NCBI GenBank assembly: GCA_036345935.2
Contig: JADWOT020001326.1
Coordinates: forward strand, 372,001 to 436,000
Origin: Taenia hydatigena
Lineage: Eukaryota; Platyhelminthes; Cestoda; Cyclophyllidea; Taeniidae
Direction: 5' to 3'
DNA length: 64,000 nt
The notes beneath the pieces were generated by a model, which saw only the letters and a program-made list of their open reading frames with translations, did not search any database and was not told the origin of the DNA. Both the position numbers and the translations under genes were made by a program. Below are positions 27,145 to 38,500 of the stretch, piece by piece (the stretch's first letter is position 1; each line of letters begins with the position of its first letter).

Positions 27145-28361
27145 CCCTTAACACTTTACATGAAATGCAGGTGATCTACCTGTCATAATGATTTTTCTGA
27201 AAAAATAATGCTATTGCTAAGTGCATAGCAAAAATGTCAGAATAATTGTTTGACACACTTTGTGTAAAAAAATGCACACAAATTTTGCTGTTGCGTGCAA
27301 AAGACAAGCATCGTAGCACTAGGACGTGCAGCGGGTGTTCATAGAGTGACTGTAGTCGCCTTTTAGCTTGAGTACATTGCAAATCACAACATTGTGTTCC
27401 TACCTAATGTTCTTCTCTCTTGTCTTTGGAATTTGCAGGCCAATTGAGTAGTACATTGAGCATACCTTCCATGATCAGTATCACTGACCATTGCTATGCT
27501 TAGAACAGGTGATTCAGTTCAAGTAAGCCGCAAAATGCACAGCGTTTTGCTACTAGTGCTTTAGAACACATAACAAGAACAAAGATGTACCTTTAGTAAT
27601 GTAGCAAAAGTGTATTTAGAACGTTTTAGTGATTTTTTCTGTATAGTCAGGGCAGAGAACTGTAACAATCATATTTATTTGTGAAAGTCTACCGATATAA
27701 AAGTCATTCAGATTGCAATGTTGATCAAAAATCAAATTATAAGTGTGTTGTGCCAAATTGTGTGCTCACTCTTGCTCATGTATTCAATAAGTTTTCTGAT
27801 TCGCCTGGATATAGTTTAGTAACCATAATGGTGCAAGTCTGAAAGACTCACATGTTTGGAGTTTCTTCACATTTGTATTTGCTCCAATCTTGCAACATTA
27901 TGTGCAGGTTGGTGGGTAGACGATATTTATAAAAAACCGACTGCTCTCTGGGCTGAATTATGTTCCCTATTCCTCGGTGATGCAATATAACAACGCAAGA
28001 AGTAATTACTCTCCTAAAATAGCAACTGTGCTGTGATGAAGATGGGCTAAGTAGACCTGCCTTACATATCTCACACCCAACGCTAGAAGTGCAAATGTGC
28101 CACATTTACTTGTCAGAGAGTGTTCCTGGCTCTAAAATACCACAATTTAATGATATCTACGGTGTGATGGCGTGTAAAATGCTGACTTCGTCTTTTTCTC
28201 TGCATCGTACACCTTTCAATACTACCGCTATTTAGGAATGACCTAGCAGGTGATTGGCGGTAGGACAATTTAAACCCTGTCGCAAATGAGCAGAGTAGCT
28301 CTCTTGACTTCGGGAAATCGTTGCCTTAGCTGTCTCGGTTTCGCTACCACATGAGCTGTGA
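27145..28361. other. no supported gene
   Basis: A spacer between the two ankyrin copies. Frames at 27176-27382 and 27848-28105 (minus) have no domain or splice support. No direct or inverted repeat beyond the flanking ankyrin copies was noticed. Confidence 0.3.
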
Positions 28362-28523
28362 TTATGAAAAGATGTCTAAGACACCCAATCTTACAGGAGC
28401 AGTGGTGAATAAGAAGAGGAGGAAAAGGAGGAATCCCCTGTATACCTAAATTAAGTATTCTCGTTGGAAAATAAACATACTTGTTATTAAGTACCTGACC
28501 CTCGTCCTTGGTTTGAAGATCCA
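28362..28523 (-). CDS. possible two-exon 3' end with a hydrophobic tail, unidentified
   Basis: A short exon at 28523-28495 (after GGATTCAG; reads DLQTKDEGQ) joins in frame across a 49-base intron (GTACTT...TTTAG) to 28445-28362, which reads VYRGFLLFLLFLFTTAPVRL and ends at TAA. The second part is a membrane-anchor-like run. The splice signals and phases agree, but the exons are short and no family is recognised. A 49-base intron is small though possible in compact metazoan genes. It could be the end of the gene whose exon is proposed at 28768-29000, although the phase between them does not fit directly. Confidence 0.25.
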
Positions 28524-28767
28524 CTGAATCCGACCCCGCCCATTGAAATTCACGGGCCAGTCAAATGTTGAACGATATTGTGGACAAACTATACCTTTTT
28601 GTTGTTCTAATCTCCATCTTTCACTGATGCTTAATTAAATAGGCCTACACTCCACTTGCACCTTGAGATCAGGGGCTGTGCTGACTAATTAACGAAAGAG
28701 AAGGAGATTTGCAAATCACTGCCGTCAGCACCTTAGAATGATAACATAATGAAGTCCAAACCTGCAC

Positions 28768-29000
28768 CCTTCAACTTCATCGTCGGCTCTCGCTGCTCCT
28801 TGATACGACGAATAGAAAAAGCGCAACGAATTTTGGGGCGTTGTTAGATTAAAATTCAGAGAGAAATATATCATTCCATCATTGTTCTGCAACGATACGC
28901 CAATAGGACCCACTAAAAGCGTTAACTTGCCTTCTGTAATCGCCGTTAAAGCTCTTCCAATATAATTAGATCCACCAGTGTGGGTATTGAGATCATCCAT
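28768..29000 (-). CDS. protein-like exon, unidentified
   Basis: An open minus-strand stretch beginning MDDLNTHTGGSNYIGRALTA and running to ...GAARADDEVEG before a possible GTGCAG donor. The middle (GVSLQNNDGMIYFSLNFNLT) has the alternating pattern of a beta-rich extracellular domain, but I cannot name one. Its 5' end overlaps, on the other strand, the start of ankyrin copy B. Either this is an independent gene into which the copy was inserted, or the frame is fortuitous. Confidence 0.25.
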
Positions 29001-29790
29001 TTGTGCACATGGTGTTTACCTACAAGTTCGAAAAGGCGAGTCCTGAGCAGTATGACAAGCGAGGTTATACGCCACTCACGCAAGTCGCTAGGACCAACCA
29101 AGTGGATGTTGTTGCTACTTTGTAGGCTGTCGGTACGTGGTATGTTTCATGCTCCTCTTTCCATATTTAATTGTCCAACTTCCAAGGCATGCAAAACATT
29201 TTAGGGCACATTTGTTCAGAACCGCACCGATGGCATAAATACAGTAAACCACGTGTGCACTTTTTTTTCAAGTGCATTTAAACAGGTTACATTTATACCC
29301 TGCATTGCATTTGATTAAGAAAGACGCAAAATATTTGCAGGGGCCAATATAGACCACAAAGAAGGGGTGCAATCGAGATGGCTTTTTGACCGCTTGTGAC
29401 GGGGAACTTAAGGACGAGGTCGTTGATGTGATTTTGGAACCTTACCTATGGGGAGACATCCGCCATTTTCCCCTTATTTTTAGTTCAGCTGTGCAATTTA
29501 TGACAGTCGTGTAGTAGCTTTGCGCCCATCCTCAACATAAAGTGCTATACATAGCTTCAAAGAACGTTCACTCATTTCCTTTTGGGTAGAGGGCACAAGT
29601 CTTAACAAAATTGTGCTGAGGTGTTTACAATCATTTACCTCCCAAGTGCAGTCTCATTTCACTATCGTACGGTATCCATGATTTTTCAAAGACGCAACGT
29701 GCTGAAATACTCGGAGAGAATGTGCTTTTCTGATAGGCAGAACGGGCTTGAGGGCTGCAGATTTGTTCCTAAGGTTTAGCTACTCAGTAC
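28975..29790 (+). pseudogene. ankyrin-repeat gene, copy B, partial and disabled
   Basis: This is a plus-strand partial duplicate of the 3' part of copy A. The exon ending at 29132 reads ...EQYDKRGYTPLTQVARTNQV..., an ankyrin repeat with a TAG at 29123-29125; its donor G/GTACGT matches copy A at 25980. The next exon starts at 29341 after ATATTTGCAG and gives GANIDHKEG, then one extra G in the GGGG near 29375 throws the frame; the next frame continues CNRDGFLTACDGELKDEVVD. Further right, about 29630-29790 aligns with copy A's last exon (shared AAAGACGCAACRTGCT) but is no longer open. Where A has TAA, B keeps CAA (Gln); where B has TAG, A keeps TTG (Leu). The two copies therefore decayed separately from an intact ancestor. 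The 5' repeats seen in A are absent here. Confidence 0.8.
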
Positions 29791-30332
29791 TTGCGATAAA
29801 GAGAGTCAAGGTGGCCAGGCAATTGCAAAGTCTAGCTTGAACGCAACGAATCAGGCCAAGATGTAATTGTTTCTACCCTCATTAGTTTGTATAAAGCGTG
29901 AAGTAACAGTGCGTTCGATTTTCTTCTGTTGATCTGTAATTAATCTGAGTAGTGCTCAGTGGACAATTTGTGGCCACAATGCTAGAGAGTTTCCAAGCTT
30001 CGGCCGTATCCTTTAAATGTCAGTCAATTTGCTCCATTGTTTAAACTAAAACAATGACAACATTAATTTTGGAGAATCGTGTTATGCCATGTGAACTAAC
30101 ATAACATGAACAGCAACATTAATGCGTGATGCTTGTTTTGTTGGAACGTGCTTTAATTTGACACTGCGTGGCTCAATTAATTTTTTGCATTAAATTTAAT
30201 TTAGAGCATATGCAAGTTAAAATAGCAGTCGAAGGGAAGAGTCAGCTTTCATGTTACCAAATGGAGTGCATGAGATTTAAATAATGCCTCGACTTATTCT
30301 AAAATTATTAATGAGGTTATTCTCAAATCTAT
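29791..30332. other. no feature seen
   Basis: The similarity to ankyrin copy A fades at about 29.8 kb. The rest is AT-rich with no reading frame or repeat that I can support. Confidence 0.3.
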
Positions 30333-30988
30333 CTACAGTATGTCTGGGTAATATGCTTTTCTCCAACGAAGATATTTGGGAGCATAATGCCAGACAGAAG
30401 TTATTGTTGAGCTGTCCCTAACAAGAGGGGCTGACGTGATCTCAACAATGTCATCTCCACGTTTCTTGGTCAACTACCTTAATATACAGATGGACCGCAT
30501 GAGACGAACTTCACAGAAATACCTGTAGCTGAGGTTATGATCAAGACCAGACTTCTATTTCTTTTAGGTTTCAGTAAATCACTGCAGGAGTCAAGAATCT
30601 ACAATTAGTGGCAGCAAAGAGAAAAATGCTGCCCATTAATCTTTAATGCGCAGGGACGAAGTAAAAAGGCTATGAGCTGATTTTTTGAGCAACCCAAAAT
30701 TTGTGATTGTGAGAGGCGTATTTGATCTACCTGCTTGCTCTCTGCCCTCACAGATACAGATTTACAACATTCGCTATGATCCCGTTTTGTTGCTTGACTA
30801 CCCATTTAAGCAATTTGAAGCTGGCCGATGCCAATACCAAAGGAGCGGTGACGGCGATAGGAAAAATCACATAAGGATTTGCTGCAGCTACGGGATCCAT
30901 CATCTGCTGGTAAAGGGCAGTATGTTGTGTCACATCCAGATCTGCAGGAGCGACCGCAAGGAAGTTCGGACACCTGTGAATGGATACA
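30333..30988 (-). CDS. three exons of an unidentified gene, 3' end
   Basis: Exons on the minus strand at 30988-30802 (after TTTGTTGATTGCAG), 30598-30523 (after TAATTGTAG) and 30473-30333 (stop TAG). The first two join in phase 0. The third opens in phase 0 while the second ends in phase 1, so either a small exon was missed or one base has been lost. The first exon has an alanine- and proline-rich hydrophobic part (ANPYVIFPIAVTAPLVLASA) preceded by DVTQHTALYQQMMD; the last reads ...STITSVWHYAPKYLRWRKAY... to the end. VTQ-x-TA also occurs in the linker exon of the CELF-like gene at 44.5 kb, so the first exon might be a CELF linker, but the last exon is not an RRM. No function assigned; it may be a pseudogene. 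Confidence 0.4.
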
Positions 30989-31018
30989 CTGCAATCAACA
31001 AACAACACTAAAATATAC

Positions 31019-31366
31019 AGGCAGCGGCTTTGATTTGTTACCCCTCACTCAAGCACATTCACACGTGACGCTCGCCTAAACTGCGAACACAGTTTGCGTA
31101 GATCCATTTCCGTATACTCTTTTTGGAGGTGATTGATGAAAATGTTGGCTCCTTCAATGCCCCTTATCACTGGCGCACAACCCATAAGTCACTAATGAGC
31201 ATGAGCAAGATCAAATTAGGTGCGATTTCAAGTTCTCGCCGCTGGTGAGGGCGAAATGGGCAAAATTTGTCGGAAGCTTGTTTCAAGAGGCATCGAATGA
31301 AATTGAAAGATGAGGTAAGCTCACCCGATCCAAGTAGGAGAATGCTGGGCATAGGTGTCTGGGCAT
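31019..31366 (-). pseudogene. relic of a CELF/Bruno-type third RRM with linker exon
   Basis: CELF proteins bind GU-rich RNA and control splicing, translation and decay. On the minus strand an exon at 31366-31325 joins in phase 1 to one opening at 31276. After a frame change near 31190 the protein text GIEGANIFINHLQKEYTEMD aligns with the family's start of RRM3 (...PEGANLFIYHLPQEF...). The alignment runs ungapped through a TGA at 31047-31045 to TNQSRCL, matching the family's TNLSKCF. RNP2 survives as IFINHL; the RNP1 half of the domain is absent. The phase-1 join into the RRM3 exon is the same as in the CELF-like locus at 44.3 kb. The stop, the frameshift and the missing last exon mark it as dead. 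The family sequence is recalled, not searched. Confidence 0.6.
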
Positions 31367-31742
31367 CTAAAGCATAGCATGATGGCATGTAATCGAAAAA
31401 TTGAAACTTCAACGTTAGAGGGCGAACGAACTCTTGCGTAGATGAGGATAGTACCTGATACTCTGGGTAGCGAACACTCCACTTATGTAAAATCATGATT
31501 TTGAGTCAAGTCGACAGTGAACTGTGGCTCTTGTTACCATGATGTATCGTAAGACATGTGTGGCGGAAGCCAAATAAAAGGAGGATGTGGGGAATGCGTT
31601 GAGCTGCATTTTCAGGGGCATAGTTCTTGGGCTTGTAAAAGTTGTCTAGTGCAGTGATTGGACCTCCGAAAGAGGCCGCAGCAGGGCACCGATTCGGGAT
31701 TGATAGTGGCGCATGGCTGTTAGGTGGAAGTACCAACACAAC
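31367..31742 (-). other. possible upstream exon(s) of the CELF-like relic
   Basis: A minus-strand frame after ATTGTAG at about 31742 reads LPPNSHAPLSIPNRCPAAAS and on to about 31560, rich in Pro, Ala and Ser as expected for a linker. A mini-exon WSVRYPEYQ before a GTACTA donor lies near 31476-31450. Neither can be tied to a named domain; their position suggests linker sequence of the relic just downstream. Confidence 0.25.
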
Positions 31743-32308
31743 CTACAATAGCGGATTTGTATGTTGGGATTACTCAGTAAGTTTTAAATACATTTGTCCT
31801 CTTGTACGCTACCGTGGAATTTGCTGAGAACCTAATGCATGTTATACAGCTATGCTCAGTGGATAGAAAATTTATGTATCTGCTTCAGATTGATTTGTTT
31901 GTGGATAAAATCATGTAAGGCTTACTTCAGTTTATTCATCACTCGATCACGAATTCATTTATAAGCGTATGCATAATTAAGTATTGGGAGCATTAAATAG
32001 TGTTTCAACTTAGGATGACGGTGCTACAAACATATGTTCAACACTGCCCTTAATAATCTGGTGGCAGCGGTCACTTTTGTTTCACAGCACCTTGATACCG
32101 CCGAGTGGTAGGATTTGCTTAGAAATGAAAGAGTGAAACACAGCAACTTGCTTTTATTTTCGTCCAAAGCGTAATTTAGACCACTGCCACGACGGAGCAG
32201 TATTGAGTAGGCTAATAGTACCGCATCACATATTTTGCATCAGCTTTGGCTGCTGTTTCAGTTTACATCAAATAGATTATTTGTTCATCCCTTTTCCCTA
32301 TATTCAAG

Positions 32309-33010
32309 TGTACAGATGCAACTATTGTGAAAACTGCGGCAACACCACCGGGTTCTTTTCATGGCGCTGCACAGTTTCGCATAAATCATTGAGTATCAAT
32401 TATTTCATTTTACAACATTTGAATAAGTCCATCTTAACAGCTCCGGCCAACTTCTGTTCACCATGTGGATTCACTACAGAGGTATAGTACCTCTCTCTTC
32501 TTCCCATATGCGGCATGTCCTCACCACGATATGTGCTATAATTGAAGATAAGCAGTTTTGCCAGTGGAGTCCATCTCTATGCCTGGGTAAATGAGTTGCC
32601 TTTGCGAATGGCATCTTCATGCTTAATCATTAAGAGTGCAGTAAAACAAAGTCAGCTCCCACTGCTATTGCTCAGAGGCAGCAAGGTGACAATGCCAGTT
32701 AAAGGAAACTAGTAAAGCAGATTTAGATCCAGCAACCTAATAAACGCATCCGAGTTATGGCAATAATATTGTTGATTGGCTTGAAAATTCATTTGCGATA
32801 CAAGATCAGTAGTCAAGCAATAATCCATTCTACCAGAAACTCAATCTTGAATTCCTCCCTGAGAGTTTATTTCGGCTAGGAAGTTTGCCTAATGAACTGC
32901 GCATTTATGAGAACTTACTTCATCGCGTGTGCAGTCGAACAGCGACCGGTGAGCACCTTTCTGCCTGCTACGACCAATCTACATTTCAAAACGCCAAGGA
33001 GACTTCTTAG
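32309..33010 (+). CDS. upstream exons of the zinc-finger gene, copy P
   Basis: Two exons. 32309-32481 opens in phase 1 after CCTATATTCAAG and ends GAG before GTATAG. It reads YRCNYCENCGNTTGFFSW then RCTVSH: a C2H2 finger with C-x2-C, twelve residues, then Arg where the first His is expected and His four residues later, so one zinc ligand is lost (CAC to CGC would do it). It ends with a second Cys pair (FCSPCGF). Exon 32813 onward opens in phase 0, as needed, and reads YQKLNLEFLPESLFRLGSLP...; it either ends at GTGAGC (32949) or runs to TAG at 33007. A homologous stretch sits at 60345-60536 on the minus strand (shared STF-x2-A-[KR]-x-T). The join to the finger exons at 33734 does not keep phase in my model. 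Confidence 0.45.
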
Positions 33011-33733
33011 TTTATCAGACATTGATAAACACTGCTACCATAGGCGTTTTTAAAGAATCTTGATTACAAGGGGATTCGACAAACCATTTAACTTTAGCCG
33101 AAGCAAAGATATATTAAATCAAGACCAACTGGTGAAATGGTAGGAAATCAGTCCTTTTTAGAAACCAGTCTTCTAAATCCTCTGTTACTAGGATCAGTGA
33201 AGCAGCTGCTATAAAACAACGGCAATCGAGAGCCGGCACTTAGGTAGCTTGTGAAATTTGGAAACAATACACTTAAAAAGATACAACCATGGCAAAACAA
33301 TGCAAAGATGAAAATAGGGAGTTTTAATTCAAACATCAAACGATATCAAGGCAATGAAGCTGGTGTTTCCATTCAGCCTGACTAAATTACGCACCGAAGG
33401 AATTATGCATAATTTAAATGAAATTTAAAGGCCAGCGCAGCAATTCTTAATGTCTGTAAATTAAAGTCATGCGAAACTGCACGTTTTTTAAATGTTAAAA
33501 CTACTACTCTTTAAGTGATAAGAAGAAGCAACTATCTTTCACTCGGCCTCCAGGTTTTACAAATATTTCAGAGACCACCACGACAGTGGCTGCATCACTG
33601 TAGAGCAGCAAACGGCTCGAGCTCTAGGGCGTACTGTCTTCACTGTCGTGCAATGTAACCGGACGTCTGGTTGAGGACTGATCCAGAAGGTCTATCCGCT
33701 TATTAATCACATTCGCTTCATACCCGGTCACAG

Positions 33734-34687
33734 ATTCGCGTACAACTCACCCTTCTCATGACCAGAATAAATACCTGCGTCTGTGGACCGTGCCTAACGC
33801 AATTCAGAAGCTTTATCTTATTATTAGCACACTTGGACCATGTGCACCACTGTAGGAACATTATACTTTTGAATTTAACCTTTCCATGCAACAACACCTT
33901 ATATGCCTTGTACATGAACGCATACATTATTCAAAAACATGAATTTATGGAGAAGTATGTGTATTAATGCATAGGGGTGTGGAGTTAGGTCATGAAGAGC
34001 TTATTTGTACAGGGTGGGATGATGCCTGTATTAATGCAAAAGATGAAGACCTGTGTAAAAGGCGGTTAAATTAGGAAAATCGCAGCACAGGTTCAGCATC
34101 TCATTTTAAATGTTTCATATATTTCAGTAAGGTTGATTTTCAATTGTCCGAATTGCACAAGGTACTACGAATCCCTCGGAATGCTCCTACGTCATCAGAG
34201 AGGTGAGAAAACTTACAAATTCACCATCATATTTTTCATTTAGTCAGCATGTATGCTAAAATTAATCCGAGTGCATTCTTTTGAACCTCAAAATTAGCTT
34301 GGGAACACAATGTGTGCTTCTGTTGTCGCGCTCACTTCGAAGACTTTGATTTGCTCATCCGCCATTCCATCGAATCGCATATTTGTGAGTTAGAGTCCAC
34401 TGACCTTCAGCTCCCTAGCTATAGCACTAGCATTTCATGCCAACTCCTCCCAAAATTGTTTTGCTGTGCCACACTGCAGTCATAAGGATGGAGAATTCAG
34501 AAGTACGCCTTCACTGCACAGAATGCTACGCAGAATTTGTGACGCTGGAGGCTTTAAGCGAACACATGCGTTCGCATCATTTCTGTAGGTACTGCTTCAT
34601 TTATCAGGCTTATTTTGCGATAATTGCATGCTGAAACGCCTTAGCTTCTTCTACTTTGCAGGTGTTTGGCTCGCAATGCTTGCTTAG
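33734..34687 (+). CDS. C2H2 zinc-finger gene, copy P, five 3' exons
   Basis: Exons 33734-33851, 34128-34202, 34298-34384, 34480-34584 and 34662-34687 (stop TAG). All internal introns are phase 1 with good GTAGG/GTGAG donors and pyrimidine-rich acceptors. The joined protein has four C2H2 fingers: CGPC-x12-H-x4-H; CPNC-x12-H-x5-H, split by an intron right after HQR; CFCC-x12-H-x4-H; CTEC-x12-H with His at +4 and +5. The tail is a short CVWLAMLA. Classical fingers of this kind bind DNA or RNA in the nucleus. The linkers are not the TGEKP of KRAB/Kruppel proteins, so DNA-binding specificity cannot be guessed. The start of the first exon is uncertain: the nearest AG puts it one base out of phase with copy M. 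All fingers keep their ligands and no stop interrupts the exons, so this copy may be expressed. Confidence 0.72.
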
Positions 34688-35449
34688 AACGCAAGTTGAT
34701 GCTATTATATTACCAAATTTATGGGTTCTCGTGAGTCTTTCGCTTACGTTTTTACATGGAACTGGTGGCTTAGTAAGCAAGAACAATCACTGATGAAGGT
34801 TGTTAGTATGCTGCAAAATGATTTAGTGGCAGGTCTTACACAAGCAGATTCACCTGTGTAAAACCGGTTAGGCGTTGCCTGGCTGACAATTTTGGGCAAA
34901 CAATTCATCACGCAACGTCAAATCTCATTGGTAGCTTAGGCAGGAATATACAGACACGGTGGTATCATGTGACCAATAGTCGAGTGTAATTATAGATGTA
35001 CCGCACACCTAAATGCGAACATGACAAGATGCACACTCCTTTTTCTGTTTCAGTGTGATCCAGGAAGTTGCCTTAGTACTCAGCTGTGAGCTTTGCTAGC
35101 AGACTTACGTTCAATAAAGGGGGAGAGCCTTAACTTGACTGTTATTATTTTGTTCTGGTTGGTGCTATACGTGGGATGGATTTTAGATAAAATGTTATAG
35201 GACCGAGGTAAAGATACCAAAACATGTAGTGCTGGGAATAAAGAATAAAGAAGAGTATGTAAAAAACGATATGCTTTTTGGGACATGGATGGTATGCTAA
35301 AGACGTTGTTGCCAGAGGCTAAACTGAGCTTCCCATTGCCAAACCCACAAGCTAACTCTTAGATTTCCACTTGAACGCAGCGTGTTTGCTTGCAGAATTT
35401 TGTGACGAAAATTAAAACAGTTTTTTAAATGCCCGCATTTGGACTGTAT
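34688..35449. other. no supported gene
   Basis: 3' flank of the zinc-finger gene. A minus-strand frame at 35080-35286 has no domain. No polyadenylation signal could be assigned with confidence. Confidence 0.3.
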
Positions 35450-35556
35450 CTAACAATTACTACGCAAGCAAAGGCCGGGCACTGCATCATCTGCGTGCAA
35501 TTTATGCATTTTCTGGTCTCTAAGGTACTTATCGCACCATTCCGCTGTGACAATTG
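35450..35556 (-). CDS. possible 3' terminal exon, unidentified
   Basis: A strong acceptor (CTTCCTTTTCTTCCTCATTCAAAG) precedes a phase-1 opening and 35 codons reading IVTAEWCDKYLRDQKMHKLH and on to RSNC-stop. The pyrimidine tract is among the best in the window, which is the main reason to list it. No family is recognised and no upstream exon found; the frame continues open through the acceptor, so it could be chance. Confidence 0.3.
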
Positions 35557-38500
35557 CTTTGAATGAGGAAGAAAAGGAAGACGAATTGAAGGGGTAATAG
35601 TAAGGCAGGCATACTAGACGTGGTTGCTGCTTTTGAGGAAAGTAGACGCAGAAAGAAATGTCTTTGTCACAATGTTCCAATATATAGCGGCGAGAGTGTC
35701 AATGCATCCATGAATTAGAAAAGGTCATCTTGGCTTTGCTGTAATGAAGTTGGCCTCAGAAAACGGAAGGGTGCCCATATAGCACTGCTCCATTGCACAC
35801 GCGACGAAGTGAGTTCTCATAAATGCGTGCTTTACCAAGCGAATCTCTTGACCAGAATTAACTCACTGAGTGGGATTCGAAATGGAGTTTCCTGTGTAAA
35901 GGATGATAACTCGACTGCTAGTCTTGATTCACAGAGTAACTTGCAAGCTAGTCGACTATGCTGGCGCCGTATTTTTGATGCATTTCTTAGGCTTATGAAT
36001 ATAAATTCACCTTGTTGGCCTCTTTTAACTAACCCTGATACTTTTCTGGCTCTGATTTGACTTTGTTCACTGAGCTTTCATTAACCAGGTATGAAGAGAT
36101 CACTCACTGAGGCTACTCCTTTTCCCAACCCTAACCAAGAAATCCACTGGCAGGACTGCTTGTCGTCAATTTTGACACGAAGCTTGTTAAAGGAGTACTA
36201 CACATGGGGCAAAGAGAAAAGGATGTATCTCAGGAATGAATGTGCGTGCTGAATAAAAGTTAAATGGGGCTTTTAGATTGACTTTCTTTCAGGTTTTGAT
36301 ACAGAATGATTAATATTGACTCGCTGATTTGCTCACAATTGTGAAACGCCATTAGACGATTATAAATGCGTTGCCACTGGTTTTTAAGCAATTTGCATAA
36401 GTATATGTGAGTAGAGTGGGAGGTTGCGGCTCTACGAGAATATACAAATGCAAAAACAAAGAAACGGATAAAAAAGAAATGAGTAATTCTTCTCGATACC
36501 GACCGGGTGATGTGATTTGTGCATCAGCCACTTAGGTTGGGGCCATTTTATTCTTTCTTGAGTAGTGGCGTGGAAATCCTTCATTCGCTGCGCCAACGAA
36601 AGTCATGTAGTACTCTTGATGTAATCTAAGACAGCTACAGGTCAAACCGCTGGAGTACTATCGCCAGAGCTAATGTTCAATTGGTGATGTGGCACTGTTG
36701 GCTCATTTAATATTGCTTCAAGGGGTCTATGCCCTGCTTTACCGTTTGGAAGTGCAAACAAGAGAAGGAGAATAAGTGACTTGAGACCATCATTAAACCA
36801 GTTGGGCAGCATGATTTCAATTTCTAATGTGCAAGATTGTGATCTCTATCCTCTGGCCCATCAATGAGTCTCACCCCTCTTAACTTTGAAGGCAAATGCC
36901 TTTTGATGTTACGGGCCTTAAACACTTTAAACGCTACAGTTTTACTTCCGAAAGGAGGTGATAGGTATGAAACCACATCTCGGTTTGCACCTTGTCTCTG
37001 TTGGACACGGCAGCGTTTAACGCATGACAGCCGATGACACGAAACGTAGACCTCGCACTTCAGCTAATCGCAGACGGAGCTAAAGGGCTTTCTCGCACAT
37101 CCACTAAAGAAAAGGCATTCTAAGGACAAGGTAAAGCCCTTACGTACGTTTAACTAAGCTATAAATGCGAATAGTGGAAGCAATGCCATCTATTCTTTTG
37201 ATGTTACTTCATTTCCGAGTGCTTCATCATCCTAGCCATTTTAACACGCAAGCCTTTTACATCTGCAGCCAAGTTAGTCACTTCATTTCAAATCTCGTGC
37301 CACTCTAGGGGCAAATTCTGCCCCAATTTTATTGCGATCTTTTGTCCGTCGCCCTATTTTCCAGAGAGAGAAAATTACTGCCGGAATGAGATTTCCTGCG
37401 ATGGCATAGGATGCGAAAGAAGTAACTAGTCTAGGTACTTTTGGGGCCTTATTTCATAACCTGAAGGCTTCCCCGATGACAACAGTGAAAAACAAGTCTG
37501 AAGGACTGCGGCGTCACACAGTATTCCATGAAAGTGCTGACAATTTTGTGTCACGATTTTCGCATCCAGCTAAATGGGATGTGAGATAGGCCCAATTTCT
37601 TAACGTTTGACTTGAACTCCTTAGAATAACAAGTCAAACAAAAGAGTTAGCAAATGCTGTTGTAACGCATTGCAGCATCTGCGCAATAGCCTGATGTGTA
37701 CAGTTAGGAAACGCCAAAATTATTTATGCTCCTTCCTCTCCCTTTAAGGTGGATCTCGGCTGCGATGGTGAGGGCAATGCTAACTGCACAAACAATACCG
37801 GCAATCGAGCCCTTCTACAAACGATTATGTCGTGCTCAAGATTCTGCCTTTATGAATGACCGTCGTTAAATGAGGAGATTAATCTACTATCCTCACACAT
37901 CGCACGACTCCACATTCCTGATAATAGAGGAATATGCGTCAGTACTGACATAAGACGGAAGTGGCTAAGAAGGCAGCTGGAAATGGCACGCAAAGAGCTA
38001 GCAGAGGAGCTGCTGACACATAGACGGTGAATAGCCTGTTGACCGCCTACAGCCACACCGAGTGGGGAGCATAGGGCAAGGTGTGCAAGCGATGCGTGCT
38101 GAAGCCAATGCTAGACAATCAGTGGTGCCAAAGATTTATTTGCCACGTTAACGGACATGACAGGATATTACATCCCATCCTGCATACAAGAAGTCGACGC
38201 TTCAAATTCCTCGCATTAGAAGGAGGGAGGAGGATTACTCTGCCTTATGCTCATCATCAGTGTCAAATGTCATCTTTCGACGCATGAATACAACTAATAA
38301 ATCCCATTTTTCTTTCGAGCACTACTTATTGGCTTTTAGGAGGAAAACACCTCTCCCTGATTGCATGCTGCAGACCTGGTGTACATAACTCCATTGCATT
38401 CCTCTTACTTCAAATAATTAACATTCGTGTGCAGCACTGCTTGAACACGACTAGAGCCATTAACACCTCGCACTTACATCTTACGCTGTCGACACGGACA

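Noticed and set aside
30748..30988. Reading the hydrophobic minus-strand exon as a transmembrane domain
   Set aside because: The stretch is Ala/Pro-rich and may be a disordered linker like that of CELF proteins; only one such segment occurs, so a membrane protein is not supported.
30685..31011. 108-codon plus-strand frame
   Set aside because: The opposite strand has proper acceptor and donor sites with phase agreement to the next exon; the plus frame has neither.
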